Assembly: GCF_026339735.1 (NCBI RefSeq)
Contig: NZ_JAPEQG010000001.1
Span: 2,914,001-2,978,000, forward strand
Direction: 5' to 3'
Length of the DNA: 64,000 nt
DNA from: Streptomyces sp. NBC_01669
Lineage (GTDB): Bacteria > Actinomycetota > Actinomycetes > Streptomycetales > Streptomycetaceae
The translations under genes were made by a program, and so were the position numbers. The notes beneath the pieces were generated by a model that was given only the letters and a program-made list of their open reading frames with translations, ran no database searches and was not told where the DNA came from. Of the stretch, positions 32,955 through 44,610 are shown one piece after another (the first letter of the stretch is position 1; every line of letters begins with the position of its first letter).

Positions 32955-34310
32955 TCAGAAGCCGCCGCCACCGAAATCGCCGCCACCGCCGAAATCACCA
33001 CCCCCACCGAACCCTCCGTCGTCTCCCCCACCGCCGAAATCGGACGCGTCGAAGTCGGAGCCGGAGTAGTCGCCGCCCGCATAGTCGCCGCCGCCGTAGT
33101 CCGCCGCGTAGGCCGGGGACGAGAGCATCGAGCCGAGCAGGGTGCCGACCAGCAGGCCGGGAAGGATGCCGCCGCCGAAGTAGCCGCCTGCCCAGGGGCC
33201 GTATGCCGGGCCCGCCTCCCAGTACGGGCGGCGGCGGCCGTCGCCGGTGTCGACCGTGCGGCTCAGCGGGTCCTCACCGTCGCGCAGCCGGATCTCGTCC
33301 GCGCCGCAGACCGGGACCTCACGGGGCGTGCCGCCGGACGGGGTCCACATCGCGTCGGCCACCGAAGGGCCGTGGCGCGGGTCGAAGAAGCACGGGGGGC
33401 GTCGGTCCGGGAGAGGGCGGCCGGTGCGCCGGGCCTCCAGGACGGCCAGGGAGAAGCGGCCGTCCTCCAGAGCCCGGGTGACCCCGCGCACGTCGGAGGG
33501 GTGCTGGGCCTTCTCCATGGCCGACTTGGCGCTCTCGTACGAGTCGAGTGCCCGCTCGTAGTCCGCGCGCATCGCGTCGTCGGCGCCCGCCTCCGCCGGG
33601 TGGAAGTCGAGGCGGTCGAGGGTCTCGCCGTATGCGGTGATGTCCTCGTCCACGACGACCCGGAGCTTGTCGAGCGCCGCCCGCTCCTCCTCAGCCTTGC
33701 GGCGGCGGTTGCGGCGGACGATCGTGTACGCGGCCCCGCCGCCGATCACGGCGATCGCGCCGACGGCGATCAGTGCCGTCACGCCGGAGCCCGTCCCGGT
33801 CGAACCACCGCTCCAGGAGGCGGGGGCGTGGCCGCGCGCCTGGGCGACGGCCTGGTCGACGAAGGCGGTGAGCTGGGTCGCGGCGTCGGCATTCGTGCCG
33901 GGGGCCTGCAGCGCCGCGGAGAGATTCTGGCGGGCCGCGACGGACATGACCGACCGGTCCGCGCCCAGCTTGAACGTGTCGCCGAGGCGGATTCCGTAGA
34001 CGCCGGTGATCCCGGTGTCGTTGCGCAGCGTCCGCAACACCGTGGCCTCGGGGAACGCGGAGGTTCGCGGCAGCACCGCCACGAAGACCGGCTTGTCGGC
34101 GTCCTTGATCTTCTTGGCCAGGGCGTCGGCCTGGCCGGCGGACAGCTGGTCCGCCGCTGCCGGATCGACGTACACCGGTCCCTGACGGAGGGCCTGGGCC
34201 ACGTCGTTGATCGTCGTGGCGTTCTGCGCGGTCAGGGCCATGGCCGGCACGGCTGCCGACAGAATCAGCAGCAGGCCGGCCAGCAGGGTGAGGAACAGCC
34301 TGTTCCGCAT
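32955..34310 (-). CDS. TPM-like membrane protein with glycine-rich C terminus
   Basis: A 451-residue envelope protein. A signal peptide (MRNRLFLTLLAGLLLILSAA, cleavage near AMA) is followed by an extracytoplasmic domain resembling TPM/YgcG proteins (VYVDPAAADQLSAGQADALA, VFVAVLPRTSAFPEATVL), a membrane helix at about 177-198, a charged helical cytoplasmic segment (KAEEERAALDKLRVVVDED), a second hydrophobic stretch at about 374-399, and a tail of GGGDY/GGGDF repeats ending the protein. Glycine-rich tails of this type are common in YgcG-family proteins. Its function is unknown; a role in envelope or respiratory-complex maintenance is only a guess. Confidence 0.75.
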   Translation of the reverse strand: MRNRLFLTLLAGLLLILSAAVPAMALTAQNATTINDVAQALRQGPVYVDPAAADQLSAGQADALAKKIKDADKPVFVAVLPRTSAFPEATVLRTLRNDTGITGVYGIRLGDTFKLGADRSVMSVAARQNLSAALQAPGTNADAATQLTAFVDQAVAQARGHAPASWSGGSTGTGSGVTALIAVGAIAVIGGGAAYTIVRRNRRRKAEEERAALDKLRVVVDEDITAYGETLDRLDFHPAEAGADDAMRADYERALDSYESAKSAMEKAQHPSDVRGVTRALEDGRFSLAVLEARRTGRPLPDRRPPCFFDPRHGPSVADAMWTPSGGTPREVPVCGADEIRLRDGEDPLSRTVDTGDGRRRPYWEAGPAYGPWAGGYFGGGILPGLLVGTLLGSMLSSPAYAADYGGGDYAGGDYSGSDFDASDFGGGGDDGGFGGGGDFGGGGDFGGGGF

Positions 34311-34501
34311 ATATCGAAGCTAACCCAGGTGGGCGACAATTGCTCCGCCCGCCCGGATGGGCCTGGTTTCCGCTGAACTCCCAAAGGGCACACGGGCAAA
34401 GGGCACACGGGCGCGAGCGTCGGCCGCGGCCCTCGCGAATCCCCCCGCCGCAACGATCGTGCGGTCGTCCGCCACCTCGTATCGACAGGGCCCAGGACCG
34501 T

Positions 34502-35155
34502 TCAGCGGGGGAACAGAGTGCCCGCCTCGGCCTCGAAGAGCAACTCCGGGTCCAGGTCCATTCCGGCGAAGTGGCCGGCCAGCTCCAGGGAGAGCAGGCC
34601 ATGGAGGCGACTCCAGAAGGCCAGGGCGCGGCGCAGGGTCGCGGGTCGAGCGGTCGGGTGGCCGGCGGCCCAGGCGCGGTGGCCCTCCAAATACGCGTCC
34701 AGGGCGGCTTGCTCGCCTGTCGGGGGTTCCTCCGGGCCGGCAGCGATACAGGCGTCGAGCAGCGTCGACATGATCTCCGACGCGATCGCGGTGACGTCCT
34801 GCGGTGCCTCGTAACCGGGCACCGGGGTGCCGTAGATGAGGAAGTAGCGGTGTGGGTCCTCCAGGGCCCAGCGGCGCAGTACCTGTGCCAGGCCGGAGAG
34901 GTCGAGGTCGGCGGCACCTCGGAACGTGTCGGCGAGGCTGCGGTACGCGTCCTTGATGAGTTCGGTGATCAGCTCGTCCCGGCCGGCGAAGTACCGGTAC
35001 AGAGCCGGTCCGCTCATGCCCATCTGCTTGGCGATCGCGTTCAGGGAGAGCGCTGACGCGCCCACGCCGGCGATCTGCTCCCAGGCCCGCTCCTTGACCT
35101 CCGCGCGCACCTGCAGCCGATACCGCTCTCGGGGGGTCGCCGTACTCCCGGTCAT
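34502..35155 (-). CDS. TetR-family regulator with WHG-type C terminus
   Basis: A 217-residue TetR protein. The helix-turn-helix is ERAWEQIAGVGASALSLNAI then AKQMGMSGPALYRYFAGRDE (about 20-65), and the ligand domain contains RALAFWSRLHGLLSLELAGH, the WHG-type signature. The start is the ATG at 35155 with GAGAGG 8 nt upstream; a GTG three codons earlier is also possible. It is divergent from an oxidoreductase/SRPBCC pair, which it probably represses. Confidence 0.88.
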   Translation of the reverse strand: MTGSTATPRERYRLQVRAEVKERAWEQIAGVGASALSLNAIAKQMGMSGPALYRYFAGRDELITELIKDAYRSLADTFRGAADLDLSGLAQVLRRWALEDPHRYFLIYGTPVPGYEAPQDVTAIASEIMSTLLDACIAAGPEEPPTGEQAALDAYLEGHRAWAAGHPTARPATLRRALAFWSRLHGLLSLELAGHFAGMDLDPELLFEAEAGTLFPR

Positions 35156-35332
35156 GGGCGCCACCTCTCACTTCCTTCTCGTCACCGCATCACTCGCCTG
35201 GTTAGAAGCTATCACTTGCGGCACACCTCATCACGATCGAACGAACCACACGCTTGACACAGATAGGAGAAGTACTCACTCTAGTTACAGCCCCTAACAG
35301 TAGCGAGAACTTAAAGCGCAATGGAGGTCGTG

Positions 35333-36367
35333 ATGAGCACTGTCGAGCGCGTCGAGGTCGTCCTGCCCGGCAAGGTCGAGCCGGAGGGGCTGGAGATCCG
35401 CTACGGGCAGCCGGTACCCACCCCGGCCGCGGGACAGGTCCTGATCGGCATGGAGGCGACCGGAGTGTCCTTCGCCGAGCAGCAGATGCGCCGCGGCCGG
35501 TACTACGACCAGCCGCCGTTCCCCTTCGTCCCCGGATACGACCTGGTCGGCAGCGTGCTCGCCGTCGGCGAAAGCGTCGGCCCGGACCTGCTCGGCAAGC
35601 AGGTGGCCGCCCTGACCAAGACCGGCAGCTGGGCCAGCCACGTGGTGCTCGACGCCGCCGACGTGGTCGAGGTGCCTGCCGGTCTGGGCGCTGCGGAGGC
35701 CGAGACCGCGGTCGTCAACGGCATCACCGCCTGGCAGATGCTGCACCGCAAGGCGCGCGTACGCGCCGGCCAGACCGTCCTCGTCCACGGGGCCAACGGC
35801 GGAGTCGGATCGATACTCATCCAGCTGGCGCTCGGCGCCGGCGTCCGGGTCATCGGCACCGCCTCCGCCCGCCACCACGCCGCGCTGCGCGCTCTCGGCG
35901 TGTCCCCCGTCGACTACCGGGGCGGCAATGTCCCTGCTCGTGTCCGGGAACTCACCCCCGAAGGAGTGGACACCGTGTTCGACCACGTCGGCGGCCGCAG
36001 CGTCATCGACTCCTGGCAACTGCTCGCCCCCGGCGGCACCCTCGTCTCCTACGGCAGCGCCGCCACCCGCGACGACGAGGGATCGGGGCAGTGGCCCGTA
36101 CTCAAGCTCCTGGGCCAGGTGTGGCTGTGGAACTGGCTGCCCAACGGCCGCCGCGCATATTTCTTCAACGTCTGGGCCGGCCGCGCCTTCTCCAAGAACC
36201 GCTTCCGGTCCCGGCTGCGCACCGACCTCACCCAGGTGTTCACGGCTCTGCAGCGCGGCGAGATCACCGCCCGGGTCGCCGCCGAACTCCCCCTGGCCCG
36301 CGCCGGCGAAGCGCTGCGCCTGGCCGAGTCGGGCACGGTCGCCGGGAAGGTCGTCCTCGTCCCGTAA
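35333..36367 (+). CDS. Zinc-free medium-chain alcohol dehydrogenase/quinone oxidoreductase-like enzyme
   Basis: A 344-residue MDR-superfamily reductase: GroES-like N-terminal part (MEATGVSFAEQQMRRGRYYD, PFVPGYDLVGSVLAVGESVG), Rossmann fold with VHGANGGVGSILIQLALGAG (about 150-170), and the C-terminal FTALQRGEITARVAAELPLA. The structural and catalytic zinc cysteines are absent, pointing to the quinone oxidoreductase/zeta-crystallin branch using NADPH. The ATG at 35333 has GGAGG 5 nt upstream. It is followed 57 bp later by an SRPBCC gene and preceded by the divergent TetR gene. Confidence 0.88.
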   Translation: MSTVERVEVVLPGKVEPEGLEIRYGQPVPTPAAGQVLIGMEATGVSFAEQQMRRGRYYDQPPFPFVPGYDLVGSVLAVGESVGPDLLGKQVAALTKTGSWASHVVLDAADVVEVPAGLGAAEAETAVVNGITAWQMLHRKARVRAGQTVLVHGANGGVGSILIQLALGAGVRVIGTASARHHAALRALGVSPVDYRGGNVPARVRELTPEGVDTVFDHVGGRSVIDSWQLLAPGGTLVSYGSAATRDDEGSGQWPVLKLLGQVWLWNWLPNGRRAYFFNVWAGRAFSKNRFRSRLRTDLTQVFTALQRGEITARVAAELPLARAGEALRLAESGTVAGKVVLVP

Positions 36368-36424
36368 CCCCTGTCCGCCACCACCCGACCACCCGCCTCC
36401 TCACCGCGCACAAGGAGTACCACC

Positions 36425-36946
36425 ATGCTCGTCTCCCTTCTCGCCAAGGCCGTTGCCCTGCCCGTCGCATTCACGATCGGCATGTCGGGCGGCTCCCACC
36501 TCCCCGTGGAGATCGACCACCGGGCCCCGGTCATCACCCGTGACGACATCGTCATCCACGCGCCGCTGAACACGATCTGGAAGATCCAGACCGACGTCGA
36601 GGCCTGGCCGACCTGGCAGCCCGATGTCACCGAGGCGGTCAAGCTGACCCCCGGTCCGCTGCGGGCCGGCTCCGTCTTCCGCTGGTCGGTGCACGGCCTG
36701 AGCGACATCAACTCCACCGTCAAGCAGGTCTCGCCGCAACGCCGTATCGCGTGGGGCGGGCCGGCACAGGGCATCACCGCGGTCCACGTGTGGACCTTCA
36801 CCCCGCGCCGGGACGGCGTGCACGTCCACACCGAGGAGTCCTGGGCCGGAGCGCCTGTCGAGGCCGATGTCCCCGCACTCCAGGCCGCGTTGGATGCCTC
36901 ACTGGACGCCTGGCTCCACAACCTGAAGGCAGAGGCCGAGAACTGA
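36425..36946 (+). CDS. SRPBCC (polyketide cyclase/START-like) protein
   Basis: A 173-residue START-fold protein. After a hydrophobic N terminus (SLLAKAVALPVAFTIGMSGG), the domain reads IVIHAPLNTIWKIQTDVEAW, PTWQPDVTEAVKLTPGPLRA and GGPAQGITAVHVWTFTPRRD. SRPBCC proteins bind hydrophobic ligands in a central cavity; some are cyclases or aromatases. With the upstream oxidoreductase and divergent TetR it forms a likely small-molecule-responsive module, perhaps for a quinone or aromatic compound. Confidence 0.85.
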   Translation: MLVSLLAKAVALPVAFTIGMSGGSHLPVEIDHRAPVITRDDIVIHAPLNTIWKIQTDVEAWPTWQPDVTEAVKLTPGPLRAGSVFRWSVHGLSDINSTVKQVSPQRRIAWGGPAQGITAVHVWTFTPRRDGVHVHTEESWAGAPVEADVPALQAALDASLDAWLHNLKAEAEN

Positions 36947-36997
36947 CCGTGCGGGGCGGAGTCCTGACCCCCGGGCACCGGCGTGAGTCCACGGGCA

Positions 36998-37042
36998 TGG
37001 GCGGGCCTTTCAGAGTCTCTGTGACCCTGAAAGGCCCGCCCA
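36998..37042. terminator. Bidirectional terminator between SRPBCC and GH3 genes
   Basis: A perfect inverted repeat: TGGGCGGGCCTTTCAG and its complement around a 13-nt loop, between convergent stop codons. Confidence 0.92.
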
Positions 37043-37057
37043 CAACTCCTGTGCGCC

Positions 37058-40000
37058 TCAGGCGGCCCGGTACGCCGCCTTCAGCTTGGCCAGCGCCCCG
37101 GTCAGATCGCCGGTGAGCAGCAGGTGGTCCGCGTCGGCGAACGGCTTGGACACCGCCGCGGTCGGCTTCCCGCCGGTCCTCTGCTGCACCAGCAGCCTGG
37201 CCTGGTCGACGATCGCCTTCCCCGCCGCGGTCCTGTCCAGCCCGGCCTTCTCCGCGACCTGCGCGGCGACCGTGAGCGCGGTGAGAGTCGGTTCGCCGCC
37301 GGTCGGAGCCTTCTTCAGCGTGGTCAGTCCCCAGCCGTACGGGAACTGCGGGTCGTACGTCGCGTCGCCGACGTTGATCGGCAGCTGCGACTCGGACTTC
37401 GGCCAGGTGACGGGCAGCTGTCCGGTGAAGGCGCGCTTCCCGTACAGCACGTCCGCCACCCCGTCGCCCTCGGTGCCGGGCAGCCACGACGCGACGAGTG
37501 CGTCGATGTCGCCGAGCCGGTCGCCGATGAGCTGCGGGCGGCCGGACACGACCAGGACCGCGCACTTCATCGCGGCGCAGACCTTGTCGATCGCGGCCTT
37601 GTCGGCGGCGGTGAGCTCCAGGTCGTTGCCGTTGCCGACGTCGCCGATGCCTTCGGCGTACGGGGTCTCGCCGACGACCACGACACCGACGTCGTAGCCG
37701 TCCGTGGAGGCGGAGGCGTCCTTGGAGTACGTGGCCGAGGCTGCGTCCTTCTTGATGCCGTCCAGGATCGTCGTACCCGTGGTGATCTTTCCGGACGAAC
37801 CCTGCCAGCTGACGGTCCAGCCGCCGGCCTGGTTGCCGATGTCGTCGGCGTTGGATCCGGCGACGTACACCTTCTGGGAGGCCTTGAGCGGCAGCACCGC
37901 ACCGTCGTTCTTCAGCAGGACCTGCGACTTGGCCACCGCCTCACGGGCCACCGCACGATGGGCCGCCGAGCCGACCTGGCCGATGTTCGTGGTGTCCGCG
38001 TACGGCTTCTCGAAGAGACCGAGCTGGAACTTCTGGGTCAGGATGCGGGTCACCGCGTCGTCGATCCGGGCCCGGCTGATCCGGCCCGCGGTGACCTCGT
38101 CCTGAAGCGTCTTGGTGAAGTCCTGGTACGCCGTCGGAACCATGATCATGTCGAGTCCGGCGTTGATCGACGTACGGACGTCGCTCGCGTAGTCGCCGGG
38201 GATCTGGTCGATGGCCTGCCAGTCGCTGATGACGAAGCCCTTGAAGCCCATCCGGTCCTTGAGCACGCCGTTGATCATCTCGGCGTTGGCGTGCATCTTC
38301 ACCGGGCCCTCGTCGTCGCCGAGGATGTCCAGCGAGGAGTACGACGGCATGACCGTGCCGACACCGCGCTTGACCGCCTCGTCGAACGGGGCGAGGTGGA
38401 CCGCTTCGAGCTCCTGCCGGGTGACCTTCGTGACGCCCTGGTCGATGGTGTACGAACCGGTGGTGGACGACCCGAATTCCGTACCGCCGTCGCCGACGTA
38501 GTGCTTGGCGGTGGCCAGGACCTTGTCGTTGCGGTTCAGGTCCTTGCCGGACGCGCTGCCCTGCATGCCCTGGATGACCGTCTCCATGGACTCGACGAGT
38601 GCCGGGTCCTCACCGTACGACTCGTAGGAACGGCCCCAGCGCTCGTCGCGGGTCACGCAGAGGCAGGGCGCGAAGTCCCACGGGATGCCGGTCGCGCGGA
38701 CCTCGCTCGCGGTGACCGCGCCGGTCGCCTCGGCGAGCTTCGGGTCGCGGCCGGCGCCGATGCCGATGTTGTGCGGCATGATCGTCGAGCCGATGACGTT
38801 GTTGTGCCCGTGCACCGCGTCCACGCCGTAGATCAGCGGGATCTGGAAACGGGTCGCCTGCGCCCGGAGTTGGTAGGAGTCGACCATCTTCGCCCAGGCC
38901 CCGGGCGTGTTCGGCGTGGGGACGGAGCCGCCGCCGGAGAGCAGCGAGCCGAGGTCGTACGTGGCGATGTCCCCCTGCGACTTCAGCGCGTTGCGCTCGG
39001 CCTGGGTCATCTGGCCGGCCTTCTCGGCGGGCGACATCCGGGCGAGGAGGTCGGCGACGCGCTTCTTCACCGGAAGCTTCGGGTCGAGGTACGGGAGGCC
39101 GTGGGCGTCGATGACGACCTGCGGGTTCTCCTTCGGCGGCTTGGCGCCGGTCACGGTGAGTTCGAGCGGGATCGTTTCAGCGGACTCCGCGGCGCCGTCC
39201 TTCCTGGTGGCGACCGAGATCCGGTGCGAGGTCCCGGACGCGGTGCCGGCCGGGAGGGTGTACGTGCCGCTGACCGGCGTGTAGTCGGTGCCGGCCTCGG
39301 CGCTGCCGCCCTTCGTCTCGTACGCGACGGTGACGGGTTCCTCGATCGGTACGGAGCCGGTGGTGGCTACCGAGACATCGATGTCAGCAGTGCCGCCCTC
39401 CTTCACCGTGTGGACCGCCGCGTCCGTGATCACGCTCACCTTCAGTGCGGCGTCGGCCTTCCCGTACAGCTCCACCTCGTCCATGGCGAACGAGCCGGGG
39501 GCGCCGGTCGGCAGTGTGACGGCGTAGCCCCACATCCGGTCCAGGCCGAGGACCTGGTCGATGCCGCCGACGGGCTGGTAGTCGGTGCGGTACACGAAGT
39601 CGGTGAACGGGATCTCGACCTGGTGCCAGCCCTCCCAGTCGTCGGTGAACGACGTGGTCCACAGCTCGGACGCCTCGCCGTTGGCGCCGCCGTCCTTGAT
39701 CTCGAAGTTGATCCTCTTGCCCGAACCGGGCGGCAGCGGCGCGGTGTTCTGCCCGTACCACCAGAAGCGGATGCCCTTGTGGGCCGACCAGTCGTGGGCG
39801 GGCTGGTCGGCGGCGAAGTCGTGGCTGAGTCCGCCGTAACCGCTGATGTTGTACGTGCCTTCGAGGACCTTGGCGCCCTCGGGGGCGTCGGCGCGGTCCT
39901 TGAGGGCCAGGGTGGGCGGGTCGTCGGAGTCGCCGCCCCAGGTGAAGATGCCGTCGGCGGGCTGGTTGGCGAACGGGACCTCGCCCTCGAAGCGGTCGAC

Positions 40001-40147
40001 GAGGACAGGTGCCGGGTCGTCCGCGGTCGCCGCGGTGGCGCTCGGGACGGCTCCGGCGAGCAGGCCGGCCAGGACGGTGACGGCGGCGAGCGCCGCTGTC
40101 GTCGGTCTGGCCCGGTACCGGCTGTGCCGGCGGGTGCGTGATGGCAT
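37058..40147 (-). CDS. Secreted beta-glucosidase-type GH3 with CBM11-like and Calx-beta-like modules
   Basis: A 1029-residue secreted enzyme. The signal is RPTTAALAAVTVLAGLLAGA with cleavage near ATA|A. Residues about 45-225 resemble CBM11 (beta-1,3-1,4-glucan-binding; FTWGGDSDDPPTLALKD, GKRINFEIKDGG, WEGWHQVEIPFTDF); about 235-330 form a Calx-beta-like fold. GH3 N- and C-domains follow, with nucleophile D642 in GFVISDW and substrate-binding KHYVGDGGTEFG. The final ~100 residues are helical (VAEKAGLDRTAAGKAIVDQA), FIVAR/SLH-like. It would hydrolyse beta-linked glucan oligosaccharides outside the cell. The ATG at 40147 has AAGGAG upstream. Confidence 0.9.
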   Translation of the reverse strand: MPSRTRRHSRYRARPTTAALAAVTVLAGLLAGAVPSATAATADDPAPVLVDRFEGEVPFANQPADGIFTWGGDSDDPPTLALKDRADAPEGAKVLEGTYNISGYGGLSHDFAADQPAHDWSAHKGIRFWWYGQNTAPLPPGSGKRINFEIKDGGANGEASELWTTSFTDDWEGWHQVEIPFTDFVYRTDYQPVGGIDQVLGLDRMWGYAVTLPTGAPGSFAMDEVELYGKADAALKVSVITDAAVHTVKEGGTADIDVSVATTGSVPIEEPVTVAYETKGGSAEAGTDYTPVSGTYTLPAGTASGTSHRISVATRKDGAAESAETIPLELTVTGAKPPKENPQVVIDAHGLPYLDPKLPVKKRVADLLARMSPAEKAGQMTQAERNALKSQGDIATYDLGSLLSGGGSVPTPNTPGAWAKMVDSYQLRAQATRFQIPLIYGVDAVHGHNNVIGSTIMPHNIGIGAGRDPKLAEATGAVTASEVRATGIPWDFAPCLCVTRDERWGRSYESYGEDPALVESMETVIQGMQGSASGKDLNRNDKVLATAKHYVGDGGTEFGSSTTGSYTIDQGVTKVTRQELEAVHLAPFDEAVKRGVGTVMPSYSSLDILGDDEGPVKMHANAEMINGVLKDRMGFKGFVISDWQAIDQIPGDYASDVRTSINAGLDMIMVPTAYQDFTKTLQDEVTAGRISRARIDDAVTRILTQKFQLGLFEKPYADTTNIGQVGSAAHRAVAREAVAKSQVLLKNDGAVLPLKASQKVYVAGSNADDIGNQAGGWTVSWQGSSGKITTGTTILDGIKKDAASATYSKDASASTDGYDVGVVVVGETPYAEGIGDVGNGNDLELTAADKAAIDKVCAAMKCAVLVVSGRPQLIGDRLGDIDALVASWLPGTEGDGVADVLYGKRAFTGQLPVTWPKSESQLPINVGDATYDPQFPYGWGLTTLKKAPTGGEPTLTALTVAAQVAEKAGLDRTAAGKAIVDQARLLVQQRTGGKPTAAVSKPFADADHLLLTGDLTGALAKLKAAYRAA

Positions 40148-40195
40148 TGCGGCTCCTTCGGACACGAATCTTCTGTCGCAGCGGTGCGGTGGGGC

Positions 40196-41614
<1,419 letters not shown>

Positions 41615-41641
41615 GGTTCTCCTGTGGTGTGCGTGGGGTCG

Positions 41642-42655
41642 CTACGAGCGGGGGGCGGCGGTGGCCGGCGTGGGCTGATGGAGCCAGCAGGCCACCGTGC
41701 GGGAGCCGTCCCCGTCCGGTCGGGCCAGGACCGGCACCTGGGTGGCGCACGGGTCGAGCGCCTTGCCGCAGCGGGGGTGGAAGGCGCAGCCGTCCGGCAT
41801 CGCGGACAGATGCGGGGGCGAGCCGGGGATGCCGGTGAGTTCGCGGCGGGGGCCGTGCAGCGCCGGGAAGGAGTGCAGCAGTCCGTCGCTGTAGGGGTGG
41901 CAGGGGTCGCGGTAGATGTCGGAGGCACCGGCCTCCTCGACGATCCGGCCGCCGTACATGATCGCGATCCGGTCCGAGAACTCGATCAGCAGCGAGATGT
42001 CGTGGGTGATGAAGACGACGGAGAAGCCCAGCTCCTCGCGGAGCTTGACCAGTTGGCGCAGGATCTGGCGCTGCATGACGACGTCCAGGGCCGTCGTGGG
42101 CTCGTCCATGATGACGATCTCGGGCTCCAGCGCGAGCGCCATCGCGATCATCACGCGTTGCCGCATGCCGCCGGAGAGCTGGTGCGGGTAGGCGGAGAGC
42201 CGGTCCGCCGAGATGCCGACCAGGGACAGGAGCTCCACCGCGCGTGCGGTGCGTTCGGCCCGCTTCATCTCCGGGCGGTGCGCCTTGAGCACGTCGGTGA
42301 GCTGGCTGTGGACCGTGTGCACCGGGTTCAGGGAGTTCATCGCGCCCTGGAAGACGATCGACAGCTCCTGCCAGCGGAAGGCACGCAGCTCGGGGGCGGT
42401 CAGGGTCAGCAGGTCGAGCGCTTCGCCGTCGCGCTGGTGGTAGTGGACCTCGCCGCCGGTGATCACTCCGGGCGGGGACAGAAGCCGGGTGACGGCGTAC
42501 GCCAGGGTGGACTTGCCGGAGCCCGACTCGCCCGCCAGGCCGAGGACTTCGCCGCGGTGCAGGGTGAGGTCGATGTCGCGCAGCGCGTGCACGGCGGCGT
42601 CCCCGGTCCCGTAGTCCACGTTCAGGCCGCTGATGGTGAGGACGGGCTCGCTCAT
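41642..42655 (-). CDS. ABC importer ATPase, DppD/OppD type
   Basis: A 337-residue ATPase. Walker A is [13 protein letters not shown], the Q-loop is IVFQGAMNSLNP, the signature motif is LSGGMRQRV, Walker B is IVIMDEPTTALD and the H-loop is ITHDISLL. The C-terminal oligopeptide-transporter extension (GCAFHPRCGKALDPC) has four cysteines for an iron-sulfur or metal site as in DppD/OppD. It overlaps the upstream permease by 4 nt (ATGA), showing translational coupling. Confidence 0.94.
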   Translation of the reverse strand: MSEPVLTISGLNVDYGTGDAAVHALRDIDLTLHRGEVLGLAGESGSGKSTLAYAVTRLLSPPGVITGGEVHYHQRDGEALDLLTLTAPELRAFRWQELSIVFQGAMNSLNPVHTVHSQLTDVLKAHRPEMKRAERTARAVELLSLVGISADRLSAYPHQLSGGMRQRVMIAMALALEPEIVIMDEPTTALDVVMQRQILRQLVKLREELGFSVVFITHDISLLIEFSDRIAIMYGGRIVEEAGASDIYRDPCHPYSDGLLHSFPALHGPRRELTGIPGSPPHLSAMPDGCAFHPRCGKALDPCATQVPVLARPDGDGSRTVACWLHQPTPATAAPRS

Positions 42656-43629
42656 GAGCGGGTCTCCTTCTCCGTGGTGCCGGTGCGTGCCACGGGGGTG
42701 AAGCCGACCCGCATCCGGACCTTCCGAGACGCCCCCGTCTCCGTACGCAGCCGTGGGTTGACGAACTCGTCGATGCCGAAGTTGATCAGGGCGAGGGACA
42801 TGCCGAGCAGGGCGATGCAGAGCCCGGCCGGGACGAACCACCACCATGCGCCCTGGGCCAGCGCCTGGTTGGACTGCGCCCAGAACAGGACGGTCCCCCA
42901 GTTCCAGTTGGAGATGTCGGCGACGCCGATGAAGGCGAGGGTGATCTCGGAGAGGATCGCGAAGATCACCGTGCCCACGAAGCCGGAGGCGATGACGGCC
43001 GTCAGGTTCGGCAGGACCTCGAAGAGGATGATCCGCCAGGTGGACTCGCCGGTGGCGCGGGCCGCTTCGACGTAGTCCCGGCGGCGCAGCGACAGCGTCT
43101 GCGCGCGCAGGACGCGCGCCCCCCAGGCCCACGAGGTAAAGGCGATGACGGTGGCGATCAGGAGGTCGCCCGTGTCGGAGACGAAGCTGGCGATGATGAT
43201 GATCAGCGGCAGTCCCGGGATGACCAGGAAGACGTTGGACAGCACCGAGAGCAGTTCGTCGGCCGTGCCCCCGAGGAAGCCGGCACTGACTCCGATCAGT
43301 ACGGACAGGATGGTCGCGAAGATCCCGGCGACGAAGCCGACGACCAGAACGCCGCGGGTGCCGACGAGGATCTGCGAGAGGACGTCCTGACCGGTCTGCG
43401 TGGTGCCGAACCAGTGTGCTCCGGAAGGCGGTTGGAGCAGTTCGTTGCTCATGGCGTCGGGGTCGTACGGGGCGATCCACGGCCCGACGACGGCGATCAG
43501 GACGAAGAAGAGCAGGATGCCGAGCCCGACGACGGTCTTGCGGCCGCGCAGGAACCGGAATCTGCGCTTACTCGGTGCCGGGGTCTCGGTCGTGTCGAGT
43601 ACGGCGACCTCGGCGGCGGTGACAGCCAT
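42652..43629 (-). CDS. ABC importer permease, DppC/OppC type
   Basis: A 325-residue permease with an N-terminal cytoplasmic segment, a helix at about 33-52 (VVGLGILLFFVLIAVVGPWI), the OppC_N motif YDPDAMSNELLQPPSGAHWF-GT, and further helices including the EAA loop EAARATGESTWRII. It pairs with the DppB-type permease. It starts 4 bp after that gene's stop and overlaps the ATPase gene. Confidence 0.94.
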   Translation of the reverse strand: MAVTAAEVAVLDTTETPAPSKRRFRFLRGRKTVVGLGILLFFVLIAVVGPWIAPYDPDAMSNELLQPPSGAHWFGTTQTGQDVLSQILVGTRGVLVVGFVAGIFATILSVLIGVSAGFLGGTADELLSVLSNVFLVIPGLPLIIIIASFVSDTGDLLIATVIAFTSWAWGARVLRAQTLSLRRRDYVEAARATGESTWRIILFEVLPNLTAVIASGFVGTVIFAILSEITLAFIGVADISNWNWGTVLFWAQSNQALAQGAWWWFVPAGLCIALLGMSLALINFGIDEFVNPRLRTETGASRKVRMRVGFTPVARTGTTEKETRS

Positions 43630-43633
43630 GTTC

Positions 43634-44610
43634 CTAGGCCTCCCTTCGGGTACGGGGGTCGAGGACCATGTAGATCACGTCGGCGAGGAGGTTCGCCGCG
43701 AGGACGGAGAGCGTGATGATCAGGAAGACGCCCTGCATCAGCGGGTAGTCCTTGGCGCCCACGCCCTGGAAGAGCTGGTAGCCGATGCCCGGGTAGGAGA
43801 AGACCATCTCCACCAGCAGCGTGCCGCCGACGATGAAGCCGAGGGAGAGCGCGAAGCCGGAGATGTTGGGCAGGATCGCGTTGCGTGCCGCGTATCCGAA
43901 CATCACCCGGCGCTCGGAGAGCCCCTTGGCCTGGGCCACCATGACGTAGTCCTCGCTGGACACCGTCACCATCATGTTCCGCATGCCGAGGATCCAGCCG
44001 GCCACCGCGCTGAGCACGATCGTGAGCCCCGGCAGCGCCGCGTGATACAGCGCGCTGGAGATGAACGGCCAGTCGAAGGCGGGCACCAGGGCGCTGTCGT
44101 AACCGCCCGCGGCCGGGAACAGCGGCCACTTCACGGCGAACAGCGCGATGGCGATCAGCCCCAGCCAGAAGTACGGGATGGCGGAGATGAAGGTGGTGAC
44201 GGGCAGCAGGCTGTCCATCCAGGAGCCGCGCCGCCAGCCGGTGAAGACGCCTATGCCGGTACCGAGCACGAAGCTGATCAGGGTGGTGACACCGACGAGC
44301 GCGAGCGTCCACGGCAGCGACTGGGCGATCACCTCGCTGACCGGCGTCGGGAAGAAGGTGAAGGACAGCCCGAGGTCGCCGTCGAGCAGATGCGACCAGT
44401 AGTCGGTGTACTGCTGCCAGAGCGACTGCTGCTTGTCGAGTCCGAAGAGCGCCTTGAGCGAGGCGATGGCGCTGGTGTCCAACTGGCCCTGGAAGCGGGC
44501 CATGAGCGCCTGGACCGGGTCACCCGGCATCATGCGCGGAATCAGGAAGTTGATGGTGATCGCGGCCCACGCGGTGACCAGGTAGAAGGCGAGCCGTTGC
44601 AGCAGGTACT